Part shown: piece after piece, positions 5,390 to 5,695 of the stretch
How positions within the stretch are numbered: the stretch's first letter is position 1
Layout: each line of letters begins with the position of its first letter
Assembly: GCA_012961305.1 (NCBI GenBank)
Contig: DTZQ01000555.1
Coordinates: 1-5,695 of the forward strand
Origin: Armatimonadota bacterium
Lineage (GTDB): Bacteria; Armatimonadota; UBA10988; DTZQ01
DNA: 5,695 nucleotides
Direction: 5' to 3'
Program-made: the position numbers and the translations under genes
Notes under the pieces: model-generated
What the model saw: only the letters and a program-made list of their open reading frames with translations
What the model was told of the DNA's origin: nothing
Database searches by the model: none

Positions 5390-5695
5390 CTAACCACTTT
5401 CCTGCTGGAGGGCCTCGGCGGCTACCTGGCGGTCGTCAAAGGGCACGGTGTAATCCTTAAACCGCTGGTAGGTCTCGTGGCCTTTGCCCGCGATGAGCAC
5501 TATATCTCCCGGCCCCGCCTGGCGCACAGCGGCAAAAATGGCCTCTCGGCGGTCGGGCAGGATTTGCACCGCCGCTCCCACCGGAATGCCCTTTTGAATG
5601 TCGGCAATGATGGCCAGGGGGTCTTCGGTGCGGGGATTGTCGGAGGTGACGATGGTCAAATCGGCCAGTTCAGCCGCCAGGCGACCCATCTTGGG
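5390..5695 (-). CDS. murE: UDP-N-acetylmuramoyl-tripeptide synthetase, C-terminal fragment (MurE)
   Basis: This is the last ~101 residues of MurE; the 5' part lies beyond the window edge and the frame is open to base 5695. MurE is the cytoplasmic ATP-dependent ligase that adds the third amino acid to UDP-MurNAc-L-Ala-D-Glu in peptidoglycan synthesis. The visible part is the C-terminal Mur ligase domain. It shows T-S-D-N-P-R-T-E-D-P (window residues about 17-26), whose DNPR is the signature of meso-diaminopimelate-adding enzymes, then an IAGKGHETYQ segment whose G and E contact the diaminopimelate in characterised MurE structures, and the usual closing FDDRQVA...EAL. Stop is TAG at 5390-5392. 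murE is normally followed by murF and mraY in a dcw cluster; here a URO-D-like gene follows after 45 nt, so the cluster is interrupted or dispersed. Identity is very secure; substrate choice of meso-DAP is inferred from DNPR. Confidence 0.95.
   Translation of the reverse strand, partial: PKMGRLAAELADLTIVTSDNPRTEDPLAIIADIQKGIPVGAAVQILPDRREAIFAAVRQAGPGDIVLIAGKGHETYQRFKDYTVPFDDRQVAAEALQQESG

Overview
The window suggests a GC-rich bacterium, most likely Armatimonadota or a relative in the Planctomycetota/Verrucomicrobiota sphere. The best clue is the prepilin-like protein at 2176-2931. It combines a classical type IV pilin N-terminus, an LFPVFAQAREKARQ-type stretch after the hydrophobic helix and a C-terminal H-X9-DG motif, and large families of such proteins are typical of those phyla. 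A URO-D-family protein of the GGVIAQCEFG type and a membrane-anchored HEAT-repeat protein fit the same picture. The murE fragment carries the DNPR signature of diaminopimelate-type peptidoglycan. This phylum call is inference from family memory, not from a search.

All recognisable genes lie on the minus strand, so transcription runs from 5695 towards 1. In order: (1) the 3' end of murE (peptidoglycan precursor ligase), cut by the window edge; (2) a URO-D/methylcobamide-methyltransferase-like protein, 45 nt after murE; (3) a DegT/DnrJ/EryC1/StrS PLP-dependent aminotransferase, 13 nt after the URO-D stop once its start is corrected by its ribosome binding site; these three could be cotranscribed. 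(4) A near-consensus sigma-70 promoter (TTGACA, 18-nt spacer, TATACT) whose -35 box overlaps the aminotransferase stop codon. (5) A leader of about 160 nt that probably folds, and that contains an orphan perfect anti-Shine-Dalgarno match and a 10-nt block identical to the c-di-GMP-I riboswitch core. (6) The prepilin-like H-X9-DG gene. (7) A 74-aa single-span membrane protein with an acidic, Met-rich tail. (8) A 459-aa HEAT-repeat protein with an N-terminal membrane anchor. (9) A terminal stretch (1-295) with no convincing gene.

The left half (pilin-like protein, small membrane protein, HEAT protein) looks like an envelope-associated group of unknown purpose. The right half looks like murE followed by an unrelated pair of metabolic enzymes. 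The most interesting part is the promoter-plus-leader of the pilin-like gene, because a pilin-type gene is a classical target of c-di-GMP riboswitches. The match is only partial, however, and needs a covariance-model test. I see no tRNA, rRNA, CRISPR array, insertion sequence or phage feature.
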